A stretch of 64,000 nt of DNA from Cupriavidus oxalaticus (GTDB lineage: Bacteria > Pseudomonadota > Gammaproteobacteria > Burkholderiales > Burkholderiaceae), in the NCBI RefSeq assembly GCF_016894385.1, contig NZ_CP069811.1, positions 286,501 through 350,500 of the forward strand, given 5' to 3'. This document shows positions 1 to 8,695 of this stretch, piece after piece. The notes under the pieces were generated by a model. It was not told where the DNA came from, did no database searches, and saw only the letters and a program-made list of their open reading frames with translations. How positions within the stretch are numbered: the stretch's first letter is position 1; every line of letters starts with the position of its first letter. The position numbers and the translations under genes are program-made.

Positions 1-90
1 CTGCGCTTCCAGCAGCTGTACCAGGCCAACGCCCGCGTGATCCAGACGGCCAGCTCGCTGTTCGACACCATCATCGGCATCGGCAGGTAA
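1..90 (+). CDS. flgK: Flagellar hook-associated protein 1 FlgK, C-terminal end only
   Basis: The first 90 bases read as an open frame of 29 codons ending in TAA at 88-90. The peptide (…YQANARVIQTASSLFDTII…) is the conserved C-terminal coiled-coil helix of FlgK, which packs at the hook-filament junction. The 5' part lies outside the window. The flgL start follows 41 bp later, which is the usual flgK-flgL order, so the two are very likely one operon. No promoter is visible between them. Confidence 0.9.
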   Translation: MRFQQLYQANARVIQTASSLFDTIIGIGR

Positions 91-131
91 GCGCCGCCGG
101 CACGTCAACGAATCCGAATAGGCTATCCATC

Positions 132-1358
132 ATGCGCGTTGCAAGCTCCACCCTGTACCAGCAAGGCCTGGCGTCGATGAACCTGCAGCAGGGCTCGCTG
201 CTGCACATCCAGCAACAGCTCGGCACCGGCCGCCGCGTCCTCACGCCGTCCGACGACCCGGTCGCCGCCACCCGCGCCCTCGGCGTCAGCCAGGCCCAGG
301 CGGTCAACGGCCAGTACGCCACGTCGCGCAGCCAGGCCAACATCGCGCTGGCGGCGGAAGAAAACGCGCTGCAGTCCGTGACCACTGTCACGCAGAACAT
401 CCAGACCTTGCTGGTGCAGGCCGGCAACGGCACCATGAGCGACGCCGACCGCGGCTCGCTCGCCACCGCGCTGGAAGGGCTGTACAACCAGCTGGTCGGC
501 CTGGCCAACTCCGATGACGGCAACGGCCAGTACCTGTTCGGCGGCACCCGCTCCGGCACGGCGCCGTTCACGCAAGCCCGCGGCGCCGGTATGTACATCG
601 GCGACACCGGCCAGCAACTGCTGCAGGTCGACGTCGCACGCCAGATGCCCGCGGGCGACAACGGCCGCGACGTGTTCATGAGCGTCACCGGCGGCGCCGG
701 CTATGTGATCAAGGGCAACAGCGCCAACACCGGCAGCGCCACCTTCGGCGCGGTCTCGATCACCGATCCCAGCGACCCGCTGCACGGCAAGTCCCTGAAG
801 GTCACGTTCCAGGCCAACGCCAGCGGCCAGATGGAATACAGCATCACCGACATGGACGCCCCGGCGCCCGCCCCGGCGCTGGCCGGCCCGACCGCCTACA
901 ACTCCCCGACGCGCATCGAACTCGGCGGCGTCACCTTCAACGTCACCGGCGAACCCGGCAACGGCGACACGCTGACCATGGAGCCGGCCCGGGAAGCGGG
1001 CACCGACATGTTCGGCAACCTGCAGACGGTGATCGACACGCTGCGCCAGCCCACCACCACCCCCAGCGACACGGCCCATCTGGGCAACGTGCTGGCCACC
1101 GCGACGCGGCAGTTCTCCAATTCGCTGGACAACGTGCTGACGGTGCGTGCCTCGGTAGGCTCGCGCATGCAGGAACTGGATGCGCTGAACGATGTCGGCA
1201 CCAACCGCGACCTGACGTATTCGCAGACGCTGTCGGGGCTGCAGGACCTGGATTATGCGGCGGCGATTACCGAGTATTACCAGCGGCAGACTGCGCTGCA
1301 GGGGGCGCAGCAATCGTTTATGCAGATTCAGGGGATGAATTTGTTTAAGTATTTGTGA
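132..1358 (+). CDS. flgL: Flagellar hook-associated protein 3 FlgL
   Basis: This 408-residue protein is the second hook-filament junction protein, exported by the flagellar type III system and placed between FlgK and the filament. Residues 1-140 form the flagellin-like N-terminal helical domain (MRVASSTLYQQG…, LYNQLVGLANSDDGNGQYLFGG). The last 80 residues form the matching C-terminal helical domain (…LQDLDYAAAITEYYQRQTAL…NLFKYL). The middle is a variable hook-facing insert. The length is at the upper end for the family. It follows flgK directly. It is the last housekeeping gene on this side; accessory DNA starts after it. Confidence 0.95.
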   Translation: MRVASSTLYQQGLASMNLQQGSLLHIQQQLGTGRRVLTPSDDPVAATRALGVSQAQAVNGQYATSRSQANIALAAEENALQSVTTVTQNIQTLLVQAGNGTMSDADRGSLATALEGLYNQLVGLANSDDGNGQYLFGGTRSGTAPFTQARGAGMYIGDTGQQLLQVDVARQMPAGDNGRDVFMSVTGGAGYVIKGNSANTGSATFGAVSITDPSDPLHGKSLKVTFQANASGQMEYSITDMDAPAPAPALAGPTAYNSPTRIELGGVTFNVTGEPGNGDTLTMEPAREAGTDMFGNLQTVIDTLRQPTTTPSDTAHLGNVLATATRQFSNSLDNVLTVRASVGSRMQELDALNDVGTNRDLTYSQTLSGLQDLDYAAAITEYYQRQTALQGAQQSFMQIQGMNLFKYL

Positions 1359-1882
1359 TGGGGCAGGGGCTGTAGCTGTCGGTGTGTGCACTCACAATAA
1401 AGTCAGCACAGATGCGCCAATAAACCTGGCACAACGGCCCGCCAATCGCTTGGAAGCCTTGTCGGGCCTAGCTATGCCGCCTTTAATGGTAAACTTGCGC
1501 AGCCGCGATCCCGCCATTTGAGGGACTTCAGTGAGACCCGAAGCTCGGCTGCATCAGCAGCATGGGTACATTGAATCCGTTGCGCTCCATTCAGGCGGAC
1601 GAGTGCACAAGTGCCGCTTCGAAATCCGAACACCAGCTCCCGGCTAGTCGCATTGCAAGCTGCCATCTAATGCGGCAGTTTACTCCTTGCCCAGCCCTTC
1701 TTGCGAAGGCTTAGTCCGCCCAGGTTGAAGGGGTGCGCATCTGGACCTCGCTGGTTCATTGACTCGCGGCCGATTGATGCACGGCTGTCACAGTCCACTC
1801 AAGTGACTGCTCGAGACAATAAGTGAGCAATCGCTATCCGAGCGCCAACCGTCTGATGGGTTGTCGAACTTAGCATTGGAGT
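1359..1882. other. Intergenic scrap, no gene recognised
   Basis: There are 524 bases between flgL and the first small hypothetical. Composition is more AT-rich than flgL. Only short random open frames occur on either strand. I see no convincing terminator hairpin after flgL, no tRNA and no repeat. Confidence 0.5.
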
Positions 1883-2206
1883 CTACCGACGCTTCCCCGC
1901 CATAACGTTGAAAGGCTGCTCGATGTTTTGCTGCGAGGACAAGTCAATGCGCTGGCGAATCGCGTCTGGCCTCATGGTCGCCTGAGCAAAATGTGCCTCG
2001 ACGCGGGCTCGTGCAGCGTCCAACTCGGCCCTAATGTCGTCCAGACGCTTCTTCCGGCGGCTGATGCGGACCGTCTCGAGAGATGACGATCCCTCCGAAA
2101 ATGCCATCTCCAATAGGAAGTTGGCCTCCTCGCACGCCTGGGCAAATGGCGATAGCTTCGCAGATGGCCGCTTTTTGTTCGGTTGAGATTTGTTTCGCTT
2201 TCCCAT
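1883..2206 (-). CDS. Small charged hypothetical protein
   Basis: The frame encodes 107 residues, rich in Lys/Arg at the N-terminus (MGKRNKSQPNKKRPS…), followed by a predicted long helix with an Arg/Lys/Glu heptad-like stretch (residues 45-75, coiled-coil-like). No family is recognised. There is no clear ribosome binding site before the ATG. It lies 27 bp downstream of the next hypothetical on the same strand, so the two may be cotranscribed. It could be real or a remnant; the charged, low-complexity N-terminus hints at a nucleic-acid-binding role but does not prove one. Confidence 0.4.
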   Translation of the reverse strand: MGKRNKSQPNKKRPSAKLSPFAQACEEANFLLEMAFSEGSSSLETVRISRRKKRLDDIRAELDAARARVEAHFAQATMRPDAIRQRIDLSSQQNIEQPFNVMAGKRR

Positions 2207-2233
2207 GTCAACACTGTCAATGCGGGCGAAGTG

Positions 2234-2482
2234 CTAGATAGATCGTTCTACTACGAGCTGGCCACATGCCATATCTAGTCGCATTAGTTCGCGCTTACCA
2301 TCTGGATGCTCGCGTACTGCGCGGCCAGGATAGCGCGGATCAGCTATGTAGATAGCACGACCTTCCCTCAGATGGCGCGCGGCCTCTCCGCCATCATCGT
2401 TGGAAATCATCATCTCAAATGCAGCAAAAAATTGTTCCTCCTCATCCGGTGAGGCGTCGTCTAGGGTTCCTATATCAACCAT
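2234..2482 (-). CDS. Small acidic hypothetical protein
   Basis: I place the start at the ATG at 2480-2482 because a GGAG motif lies about five bases upstream; an in-frame ATG 33 bases earlier lacks this. The 82-residue product is acidic at the N-terminus (DDASPDEEEQF) and contains the phrase GRAIYIADPRYPGRAVREHPDG, reminiscent of small proteins that accompany toxin-antitoxin or restriction islands, but no family is recognised. It precedes the basic hypothetical at 1883-2206 on the same strand. Confidence 0.5.
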   Translation of the reverse strand: MVDIGTLDDASPDEEEQFFAAFEMMISNDDGGEAARHLREGRAIYIADPRYPGRAVREHPDGKRELMRLDMACGQLVVERSI

Positions 2483-2710
2483 GACCGCTCCAAGGTGAAT
2501 GGCTCTCCCGAGCAAAAAGATGTAGCGAAACCAAACGTCACTCGGGAGACATAAATGTCCGGCTAAGATTGCGATGGGCGGGGAACACCCACGGGTTGGT
2601 TCGAAGAGCGATCGCGATTTTCGCGTTATTTCGGTGGCGAGTTACCAGTACCATTGGACAGAATCCTCGTTTCACGACTCGAAACCAAGGGGATTGAATA
2701 TTAGAACGGA

Positions 2711-2992
2711 TCATTCCGTAAATTGTCTGGAATTTACGTCAACAAGGAGATGCCATACTTGTTCCGCCTGCGCATTGGGTGGGCGCACATGATTCGAGAA
2801 CCAGTCGCCGCTGTCTACTTGGCACTCCAGGCCAGTAATGTCGCCACATCGCCATTCTCGAAGCGCTATTACGCGCTCCAATTGCCAAGACGGTGTACCG
2901 TTGTGATACGGCGAGATTAGTATGGAAACAGAGCCTACTCTGTTTGGTGATGATGAAAGAACGCCATGGAGGCGTTCAAAATTAGCCGACAT
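2711..2992 (-). CDS. Hypothetical protein
   Basis: The frame reads 93 residues from an ATG at 2990-2992; the frame stays open further upstream, but that part overlaps the regulator-like gene at 3039 and looks non-coding. The product (MSANFERLHGVLSSSPN…) has a mixed alpha/beta composition with several Trp residues and no signal peptide or membrane segment. It is divergent from the helix-turn-helix gene at 3039, leaving 46 bp between the starts. No family is recognised. Confidence 0.4.
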   Translation of the reverse strand: MSANFERLHGVLSSSPNRVGSVSILISPYHNGTPSWQLERVIALREWRCGDITGLECQVDSGDWFSNHVRPPNAQAEQVWHLLVDVNSRQFTE

Positions 2993-3038
2993 AATCCACT
3001 CACTGCGTACTGAGTCGTCGCAAACGTGAATTAGTTCG

Positions 3039-3323
3039 ATGAGCAGGCTTGGCCTCGCACTCGCGAAGGAAAAGCATTCCCACGCGACAGCGGGGCGGGC
3101 TAGCGCTTGGACGAATCGAAGCAGCCGCACCTATATCAGCTCGCTTGAGAGAGGTTTGAAAAGCCCCACCTTGGACAAGGTGGATCAGATAGCAACGGCG
3201 TTGGCAATCCACCCGCTTACTCTCTTGGCCTACAGCTATCTTGGGTCGAGAGATAGCGACGAGATTGATGGAATCTTGGGTCAGATGAGGGACGAGTTGC
3301 TCCAACTTGTGGGCAGGTCTTGA
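3039..3323 (+). pseudogene. XRE-type helix-turn-helix regulator, degenerate N-terminus
   Basis: The 94-residue product carries the recognition-helix half of an XRE (Cro/CI) domain: RTYISSLERGLKSPTLDKVDQIATALAI at about residues 27-54. That is followed by a short tail typical of small plasmid or island regulators. The preceding stretch has the right length (LGLALAKEKHS…) but lacks the expected 'GLSQ-LA--AG-' first helix, as if two compensating frameshifts scrambled it. It may therefore be non-functional. Its neighbours are small hypotheticals and a broken vapC, which fits a decayed mobile region. Confidence 0.5.
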
Positions 3324-3513
3324 TTGATATCAGGCTAGACGAGGCGACGGTCGACTGCTACTCCTTCGACAATCGAGTCCCGTCCAACGCCCTACGGGCG
3401 CGGCGCCGGCCCAACGCCTGCGCGGAGCTCGCGTGATCGCGTCCAATCCTAGCCAGAAGTGAACAGAGGGGGCAGCTACACGTGCAATGAGTTTGGCACT
3501 GTGCATGCTTTTC

Positions 3514-3872
3514 CTAGTTGTAAAGCCAGTTCTCAAGCTCCAAGCCGGGATAACTGGCAAATCCCCGCGTTGTTGGTGACCAGCACCGCGTCGAGGGTGA
3601 CCGCGTGCGCAGCAATCGGCTTGTCCAAGTGATTTTTCATTCGCTCGCGCGTAGCCATCACGGATGGGGCCGTGGGCTTCTGCCGCCGAAGCGTCGAGCG
3701 GCGCCACCGGCCTGTACTCGGTCAGCGCAGCCAGGTTCCGGCGTTCGCGAGCGCGGTTTGCGGACACGGCAACGCCGTACGTCTGCTCGGCATACGTGAT
3801 CGCAGACATGACCATATCGCCCACATAACTTTGCGCAAAGCGCTTTGCGAACTGTTCAGGCTGGTTCCTCAT
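3514..3872 (-). pseudogene. VapC-type PIN-domain toxin, broken by frameshifts
   Basis: The - strand carries a VapC ribonuclease in pieces. Frame one (from 3872 down) gives NQPEQFAKRF…SAITYAEQTYGV, then the ERRNLAAL and PLDASAAEAHGPIR stretches of the PIN fold. The text then continues in a second frame (LDKPIAAHAVTLDAVLVTNN, about 3620-3550) and ends in a third frame as GLELENWLYN with a stop at 3514-3516. The N-terminal 'LDTN' strand, which carries a catalytic Asp, is missing. At least two frameshifts plus the 5' loss make it inactive. No VapB partner is visible. Confidence 0.75.
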
Positions 3873-3884
3873 GGAGGGTTGGCC

Positions 3885-4000
3885 GCAATTCGTGAAAAAT
3901 CCGCCACATCTCCGCTAACCAACTGATTTTGATAAAAAATCAGCCGTTCGTGATGCGCGGGAACGGGCGCTGTGAGCGCGAAGACAGGCCCTGCGAAGCA
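3885..4000 (-). repeat. Degenerate repeat, copy 1 (direct repeat of 16755-16862)
   Basis: The + strand text AAAAATCCGCCACAT…CCAACTGATTT…AAAATCAGCCGTTC recurs at 16755-16862 in the same orientation with scattered differences. Read on the - strand, both copies encode the same protein tail, PA(H/Q)(H/Q)ERLIFY(Q/T)NQ(L/W)V(S/V)G(D/H)VADF, so this is a remnant of one coding element, not a random match. The parent element is not recognised. The two copies sit just outside the 4.2-16.5 kb catabolic module. Confidence 0.6.
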
Positions 4001-4114
4001 AGCGTTGCCACCGACAGCGAAAGCCCGAGCAGTGGCAGCGCCGGCGCTAGAACATAGGGGGCGCGTCAGAAAATATTGCACGCTCAGCCATGGGAACCCT
4101 AGGCCAGGCGCCGG

Positions 4115-4222
4115 TTACCGGGCCGCGAAGGCCTGATTCATCTGGCGTGCCCGCTTGACCTCGTCGCTTTGCAGATAGATCGAGGTGTGGCCACTGAAGC
4201 GTGACGAAGGTTGTAGGGATCT
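4115..4222 (-). pseudogene. Tyrosine recombinase (phage-type integrase) C-terminal remnant
   Basis: On the - strand, LRHASVAT is followed, after loss of one base, by SIYLQSDEVKRARQMNQAF and a stop (4115-4117). This is the 'H-x-x-(tx)TxxIY' box of tyrosine recombinases, with the catalytic Tyr in SIY, followed by their typical tail. Only some 35 residues remain. It is likely the relic of an integrase that once moved this region. It lies just upstream of the promoter of the first porin. Confidence 0.6.
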
Positions 4223-4234
4223 CGGGGAAAACCA

Positions 4235-4258
4235 CTATTTGATAGCATGTCAAAAATA
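4235..4258. promoter_or_regulatory. Putative operator 1 of the TetR-regulated module
   Basis: The site reads CTATTTGA-TAGCATG-TCAAAAATAA, an imperfect palindrome matching the TTATTTGA-N7-TCAAATAA site at 5587-5609. It lies about 150 bp before the porin start at 4411. The TetR gene at 13335 is the obvious candidate reader. Confidence 0.55.
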
Positions 4259-4410
4259 AATACATTATTGGCATGGTCTCAAATAAATTCAGTAGAGGCG
4301 GATCCTTTTCCTGGTCAACAGGGGGGGCGCGGCTGCAAATCATGAGACCGCACGCCCCGGGGAGACGTCGAGACTGCTCCGGCGGCGCCATTCCCAACAC
4401 CGGAGGAGCC

Positions 4411-5475
4411 ATGAAAAGAATCCTGTCCATCGCGGGCGCCATGCTCGCGGCGGCGGCAACGCACGCCCATGCGCAGTCGTCGGTCACGCTGTATGGCGTG
4501 GCCGATGCCGGCATCGAATATCTCAACCACGTCCCCAATGCGGCTGGGCAGGGCGAGAACCTGTTCCGCATGACCTCGGGCAATATCGCCGGCAGCCGCT
4601 GGGGCATGCGTGGCGTCGAGGACCTTGGTGGCGGACTGAAGGGCGTGTTCGTGCTGGAAGGCGGCATGGTGCTGGACTCCGGCATGGCATCGCAAGGCGG
4701 GCGGATCTTCGGGCGCAAGGCCTATGTCGGGGTGGACAGCAGCACCTTTGGCCAGTTCACCATGGGCCGGCATCACAACCTGATGTTCGACCTGATCATC
4801 ACGTTCGACCCGATGTATTTCGCGCCCAAGTACTCGTCCTTCAGCCATGACCCGTGGCTGGCGGGGCGGGTCGACAATGCGGCCAAGTACACGGGCAAGT
4901 TCGGCGGCCTGACGGTGGCCGGGCTGTACAGTTTCGGGGTCGATTCGACCGTCGCCAACGGCTCGGAGGTGCCCGGCAACAGCCGCGTCGGCCGCGACAT
5001 GAGCGCGGGCTTCAGCTATCAGGCGGGCAAGTTCCGCGTTGGCGGTGTCTATGACCAGCTCAATGGCAATTCGGCGGCCAAGGCGGGGCTGACCGAGCGC
5101 CGCTATGTCGGTGCGGCAGCGGTGGATATCGGCCCGGTGACGGCCTACCTGGGCTACCGGCGCCTGGTGAGCCAGTTGCTCGCGTCGATGACGCGCACCG
5201 ACCTGATCTGGACCGGTGCGAACTGGAATATCTCGCCCAGCCTGGCGTTGACCGGGGCGGTGTACAAGACCAACGACCGTACCTCGGCCAAGGACCCGGT
5301 GTCGTTCGTGTTGTCGGCCGACTACCGGCTGTCGAAGCGTACCGATGCGTACGTGACGGCTTCGTATACCAAGAACAAGGGTGGATCAGCGCTTGGGGCG
5401 AACGGGTATGACGGTTCGGTGCTGCCCGGTGCAAACCAGATCGGCGCCGTGATCGGCATGCGCCACAGCTTCTGA
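4411..5475 (+). CDS. Outer-membrane porin, Gram-negative trimeric type
   Basis: The start is the ATG at 4411, preceded by GGAGGAG at 4402-4408; upstream in-frame ATGs have no such site. The 354-residue product has a signal peptide cut after THAHA (residues 1-21), then the family hallmark QSSVTLYGVADAGIEY. It contains the porin motif SRWGMRGVEDLGGGLKGVF and ends in the C-terminal Phe of the beta-signal (GMRHSF). It should form a 16-strand trimeric general-diffusion pore. A motif shared with the hydrolase operon and the Bug gene lies upstream, so it probably admits the substrate of the 5.6-16.5 kb pathway. A hairpin terminator follows. Confidence 0.92.
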   Translation: MKRILSIAGAMLAAAATHAHAQSSVTLYGVADAGIEYLNHVPNAAGQGENLFRMTSGNIAGSRWGMRGVEDLGGGLKGVFVLEGGMVLDSGMASQGGRIFGRKAYVGVDSSTFGQFTMGRHHNLMFDLIITFDPMYFAPKYSSFSHDPWLAGRVDNAAKYTGKFGGLTVAGLYSFGVDSTVANGSEVPGNSRVGRDMSAGFSYQAGKFRVGGVYDQLNGNSAAKAGLTERRYVGAAAVDIGPVTAYLGYRRLVSQLLASMTRTDLIWTGANWNISPSLALTGAVYKTNDRTSAKDPVSFVLSADYRLSKRTDAYVTASYTKNKGGSALGANGYDGSVLPGANQIGAVIGMRHSF

Positions 5476-5522
5476 ACCAGAATCCTCTCGTTGTCTTCTG
5501 TGCGGCGTAACCGTACTTTGGC

Positions 5523-5555
5523 GGCACGCGCCGGGCGGCGCGTGCCCCTTCTTTT
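5523..5555 (+). terminator. Rho-independent terminator after porin
   Basis: A 10-bp perfect stem GGCACGCGCC/GGCGCGTGCC with a GGGC loop (5523-5546) is followed by CCTTCTTTTCC. It separates the porin from the hydrolase operon, so the latter needs its own promoter. Confidence 0.75.
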
Positions 5556-5586
5556 CCGGCGGCGCCGGGACCATGCAAGGTTTACC

Positions 5587-5609
5587 TTATTTGACTAGCT
5601 ATCAAATAA
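5587..5609. promoter_or_regulatory. Putative operator 2, perfect palindrome before the catabolic operon
   Basis: TTATTTGA (5587-5594), a seven-base centre CTAGCTA, then TCAAATAA (5602-5609) form a perfect 8-bp inverted repeat. It lies 44 bp upstream of the hydrolase start. The same half sites recur before the porin and the Bug gene. The size and symmetry fit a TetR-family dimer site. Confidence 0.65.
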
Positions 5610-5652
5610 AACCTAAATTATTGAGATGGTAGCATTTACCACAGGAGACATC

Positions 5653-6906
5653 GTGACAGACCAAGACAAGGGGCAGGTAACAGCAGGGATGCGAGGCGCA
5701 TCATGGGACGCGCGCCTGATGTCCCGCCCTTACCAGATGGTGCCTTATGCACTCGGCACGGCAGACGGGCAGCGCACGCTTGGCTTCCTGTTCACGTTGA
5801 CAGGCAAGGAAAAGACCGTGGTCTCGCTGATGCATCCGCGCGAGATGGCGATCACGCACTACCTGGTGCCGTTCGTGCTCGATGCCGGCTGCGCCTGCTG
5901 GGTGCAGGGCCCGCGCTCGATCGGCAACGACCTGCGCCTGGAGCATGAGCTGGCGCTGCTCGACGTGGCCGCCGGCATGACGCACCTGCGCGAGCTGGGC
6001 TACGAGCGTATCGTATTGCTGGGCAATTCCGGTGGCGCGGGGCTCTATACCTTCTATAACCAGCAGGCCCAGATGCCGCCCGAACAGCGGATCGCGCGGA
6101 CCCCGGGCGGCCGCCCGACCAACCTTGCCGAGGCGCAGATGCCGGAGGTGGACGGCATGATCCTGGTCTCGCCGCATCCCGGCCAGGGCAAGCTGCTGAT
6201 GAGCGGCGTCGATCCTTCCGTGACCGACGAAGACGACCCCATGCAGACCGATGCGTCGCTGGACCCGTTCTCCGCGGCCAATGGCTTTGATGCCGCCAGC
6301 GGACGCGGCCAGTACGCGCCGGCGTTCATCGAGCGCTACCGTGCGGCGCAGGTCGAGCGCGTGGCGCGCATCGATGCGCGGGCGAAGCAGATGCTCAAGG
6401 CAAAGCATGAAGCGCGGCAGCGCATCAAGACGGGTACGGGCTCCGATGCGGACCGCCGCGTTGCCGCCCATGCGCCGATCTTCCAGGTCTGGCGCACCGA
6501 TGCGGACCTGCGCTCGTGGGATATTTCGCTCGATCCATCGGACCGCAAGACCGGATCGCTGTGGGGCAAGGACCCGTTCGTGTCGAACTGGGGCAGCGTG
6601 GGCTTCGGACGCGTGGTGACGCCGGAATCGTGGCTGTCGACCTGGTCAGGGCTCTCGTCCAACGCGGCGCTCGACAAGACCCTCGGCGCGCTGCACCAGC
6701 CCACTCTGTTGTTGGAATACACCGGCGACCAATGCACGTTCCCGGCGGATATCGATGCGATCTACCGCCAGATCCCGAGCGAGCGGAAACAGCATATCCG
6801 CGTGCGCGGCAATCACCACGGCATGGCACTGAGCCGGGACGAAGAGCCCGGCCAGCGCATCGCCGGCCGCCACATCATCGAATGGCTGCGCGCAAACATG
6901 GTGTAA
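5653..6906 (+). CDS. Alpha/beta hydrolase, first gene of the aromatic-CoA operon
   Basis: I choose the GTG at 5653 because AGGAGA lies five bases upstream; an ATG at 5626 in frame has no such site. The product is about 417 residues and has no signal peptide, so it is cytoplasmic. The nucleophile elbow is GNSGGAG (about residue 122), with Ser as nucleophile. The C-terminal His candidate is in RGNHHGMAL, and an acid candidate is in LLEYTGDQCTF. The body is larger than a minimal hydrolase, with a long insert after the elbow. In context it may hydrolyse a ring-cleavage product (for example maleylpyruvate to maleate and pyruvate) or a substrate ester. This is inference. Confidence 0.75.
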   Translation: MTDQDKGQVTAGMRGASWDARLMSRPYQMVPYALGTADGQRTLGFLFTLTGKEKTVVSLMHPREMAITHYLVPFVLDAGCACWVQGPRSIGNDLRLEHELALLDVAAGMTHLRELGYERIVLLGNSGGAGLYTFYNQQAQMPPEQRIARTPGGRPTNLAEAQMPEVDGMILVSPHPGQGKLLMSGVDPSVTDEDDPMQTDASLDPFSAANGFDAASGRGQYAPAFIERYRAAQVERVARIDARAKQMLKAKHEARQRIKTGTGSDADRRVAAHAPIFQVWRTDADLRSWDISLDPSDRKTGSLWGKDPFVSNWGSVGFGRVVTPESWLSTWSGLSSNAALDKTLGALHQPTLLLEYTGDQCTFPADIDAIYRQIPSERKQHIRVRGNHHGMALSRDEEPGQRIAGRHIIEWLRANMV

Positions 6907-6993
6907 GCGCGTCGAATACAAAGCAACAGAGCGGGGCGCCGTCCCCCCCGACATTGCCGCGCGCTGCTCCATGACAGAGAAGGGTAGACACAC

Positions 6994-8694
6994 ATGTTGC
7001 AGAACCACACCGTACGCCCCCCGCAGTTGCTGGCCGGGGTCCGATATCCCGATGAAGACCGCCTGCGCCAGTATGTCGCCGAAGGCGTGCTGACCGGCGA
7101 GTCGCTGGCCGGCGCGTTCCAGGCGTCGTTCCGCCGCCATGCCGACCGTCTGGCGCTGGCCGGGCCGGAAGGCGAGCTGACCTACAGCGACCTCGACGAG
7201 CAGACCGACCGCCTGGGCGCCGCGCTGCTGGCACTGGGCATGAAGCCGCTGGACCGCGCGGTGTTCCAGTGCGGCAACTGCAATGAGTTGTTGCTGACCT
7301 TCTTTGCCTGTTTGAAGGCCGGCATCATCCCGCTGTGCTCGCTGCAGGCGTTCCGCAAGCTGGAGATCGGCTACCTGGGCAACCTGTGCGAGGCGCGGCT
7401 GCATCTGGTGCAGGGCGACGACCCCAAGTTTGACGACGTGGCGTTCGCACAGGAGATGCAGGCAGAGGTGCCAAGCCTTGCCTATATCCTGCAGGCCCGC
7501 GGCGAGCGACGCGGCAACGCGGTCTTGCTGGCCGACCTGATCCGCGACATGCCGCTGGACCAGGCGCGCGCGCTGCTGGCCGAGGTCAGCCACGATCCCT
7601 TCCAGGTGGCGGTGTTCCAGCTCTCCGGCGGCTCCACCGGCGTGCCCAAGATCATCCCGCGCTTCCAGAACGAGTACCTGTACAACATGCGCGCGGTTGC
7701 GGCATGCAACGGTTACACGCAGGACGACGTGCTGTTCTTCCCCACGCCGTGCATGCACAACCTGAACATGGGCTGCTTCTTCGGCCCGTTCCTGCTCAAT
7801 GGCGCCGCCGTGACCGTGACGCCGGATATCGGCGAGGAAAACCTGCAGCGGCTGGTGCGGGACTATCGCCCGACGTGGTTCGGTGTGGCCGGCCCCATCC
7901 TCACGCGCATTGCGCCGGAGCTGGCCAGGGCCGATGCCGCCGGGCGCGCCCGCCGCAACTTCGTTGCACCCAAGAACGCGGCCGGGTTGACCCGGCTGAC
8001 CGGCTCGCCCACGCACCATATCTTCGGCATGACCGAAGGGGTGATCATGTTTGCGCGCCGCGACGACCCGCAGGAAATCCGCGATACCTCGATCGGCAGC
8101 CCGGTATCGGCCTGGGATGAGGTCAAGATCGTCCATCCAGGTACGGAAGATCCGGTTGCCGACGGCGAGGCGGGCGAGGCGCTGTTCCGCGGCCCCTACA
8201 CCATCCGCGGCTACTACAAGTCCGAGCAGGAAGACGTCACGCGCTTTACCGCCGACGGCTTCTACCGCTCCGGCGATCTGATGTCGTCGCGCGTGGTCGA
8301 TGGCAAGCGCTACTACTTCTTCTGCGGGCGCATCAAGGACGTGGTCGACCGCGGCGGCGAGAAGATCAACGCCGAAGAGCTGGAAAACGTCATCAACCTG
8401 CATCCCGCGGTGCTGGCCTCGGCCGTCGTGGGGATGCCGGACCGCGTATACGGCGAGCGCGTTTGCGCCTTTATCGTGCCCAAGCCGCCCGCCACCGGCC
8501 TGACGCTGCCGCAGCTCACCGAATACCTGCAGCAAGCCGGCCTGGCCAAGTTCAAGTGGCCGGAGCGGCTGGAAGTCATCAGCGAATTTCCGCTGACCGC
8601 TTCCGGCAAGCTCAGCAAGGCGCTGTTGCGCCAGCAGATCATCCAGCTGCTCGAGACCGAAGCGGCTCGCAGCACCACCACTGAAGGGAAGTGA
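6994..8694 (+). CDS. AMP-forming aryl-CoA ligase (2,3-DHB/salicylate-AMP ligase type)
   Basis: The 566-residue product belongs to the ANL superfamily and should activate an aromatic acid with ATP and load it onto CoA. The P-loop is LSGGSTGVPKIIPRF near residue 210. The adenine-pocket motif is FGMTEG (about 344), the hinge region is YRSGDL (about 423), and the catalytic Lys lies in TASGKLSKALL (about 538). The N-terminus (ADRLALAGPEGELTYSDLDEQ) and the SGGSTG form are closer to 2,3-dihydroxybenzoate or salicylate-AMP ligases (DhbE/EntE) than to fatty acyl-CoA ligases. It is followed with a one-base gap by the VOC gene, so the genes are translationally linked. Confidence 0.85.
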   Translation: MLQNHTVRPPQLLAGVRYPDEDRLRQYVAEGVLTGESLAGAFQASFRRHADRLALAGPEGELTYSDLDEQTDRLGAALLALGMKPLDRAVFQCGNCNELLLTFFACLKAGIIPLCSLQAFRKLEIGYLGNLCEARLHLVQGDDPKFDDVAFAQEMQAEVPSLAYILQARGERRGNAVLLADLIRDMPLDQARALLAEVSHDPFQVAVFQLSGGSTGVPKIIPRFQNEYLYNMRAVAACNGYTQDDVLFFPTPCMHNLNMGCFFGPFLLNGAAVTVTPDIGEENLQRLVRDYRPTWFGVAGPILTRIAPELARADAAGRARRNFVAPKNAAGLTRLTGSPTHHIFGMTEGVIMFARRDDPQEIRDTSIGSPVSAWDEVKIVHPGTEDPVADGEAGEALFRGPYTIRGYYKSEQEDVTRFTADGFYRSGDLMSSRVVDGKRYYFFCGRIKDVVDRGGEKINAEELENVINLHPAVLASAVVGMPDRVYGERVCAFIVPKPPATGLTLPQLTEYLQQAGLAKFKWPERLEVISEFPLTASGKLSKALLRQQIIQLLETEAARSTTTEGK

Positions 8695-8695
8695 T

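Noticed and set aside
123..1391. A long antisense open frame over flgL, and similar long antisense frames over the ligase (6646-8535), MFS (11507-13336) and dctA (52239-53009).
   Set aside because: They are GC-codon shadows: Arg/His/Gln-rich text with no domain, exactly opposite well-marked genes.
4273..4410. Longer start for the first porin.
   Set aside because: The N-terminal extension is not signal-peptide-like and lacks a ribosome binding site; ATG 4411 has GGAGGAG.
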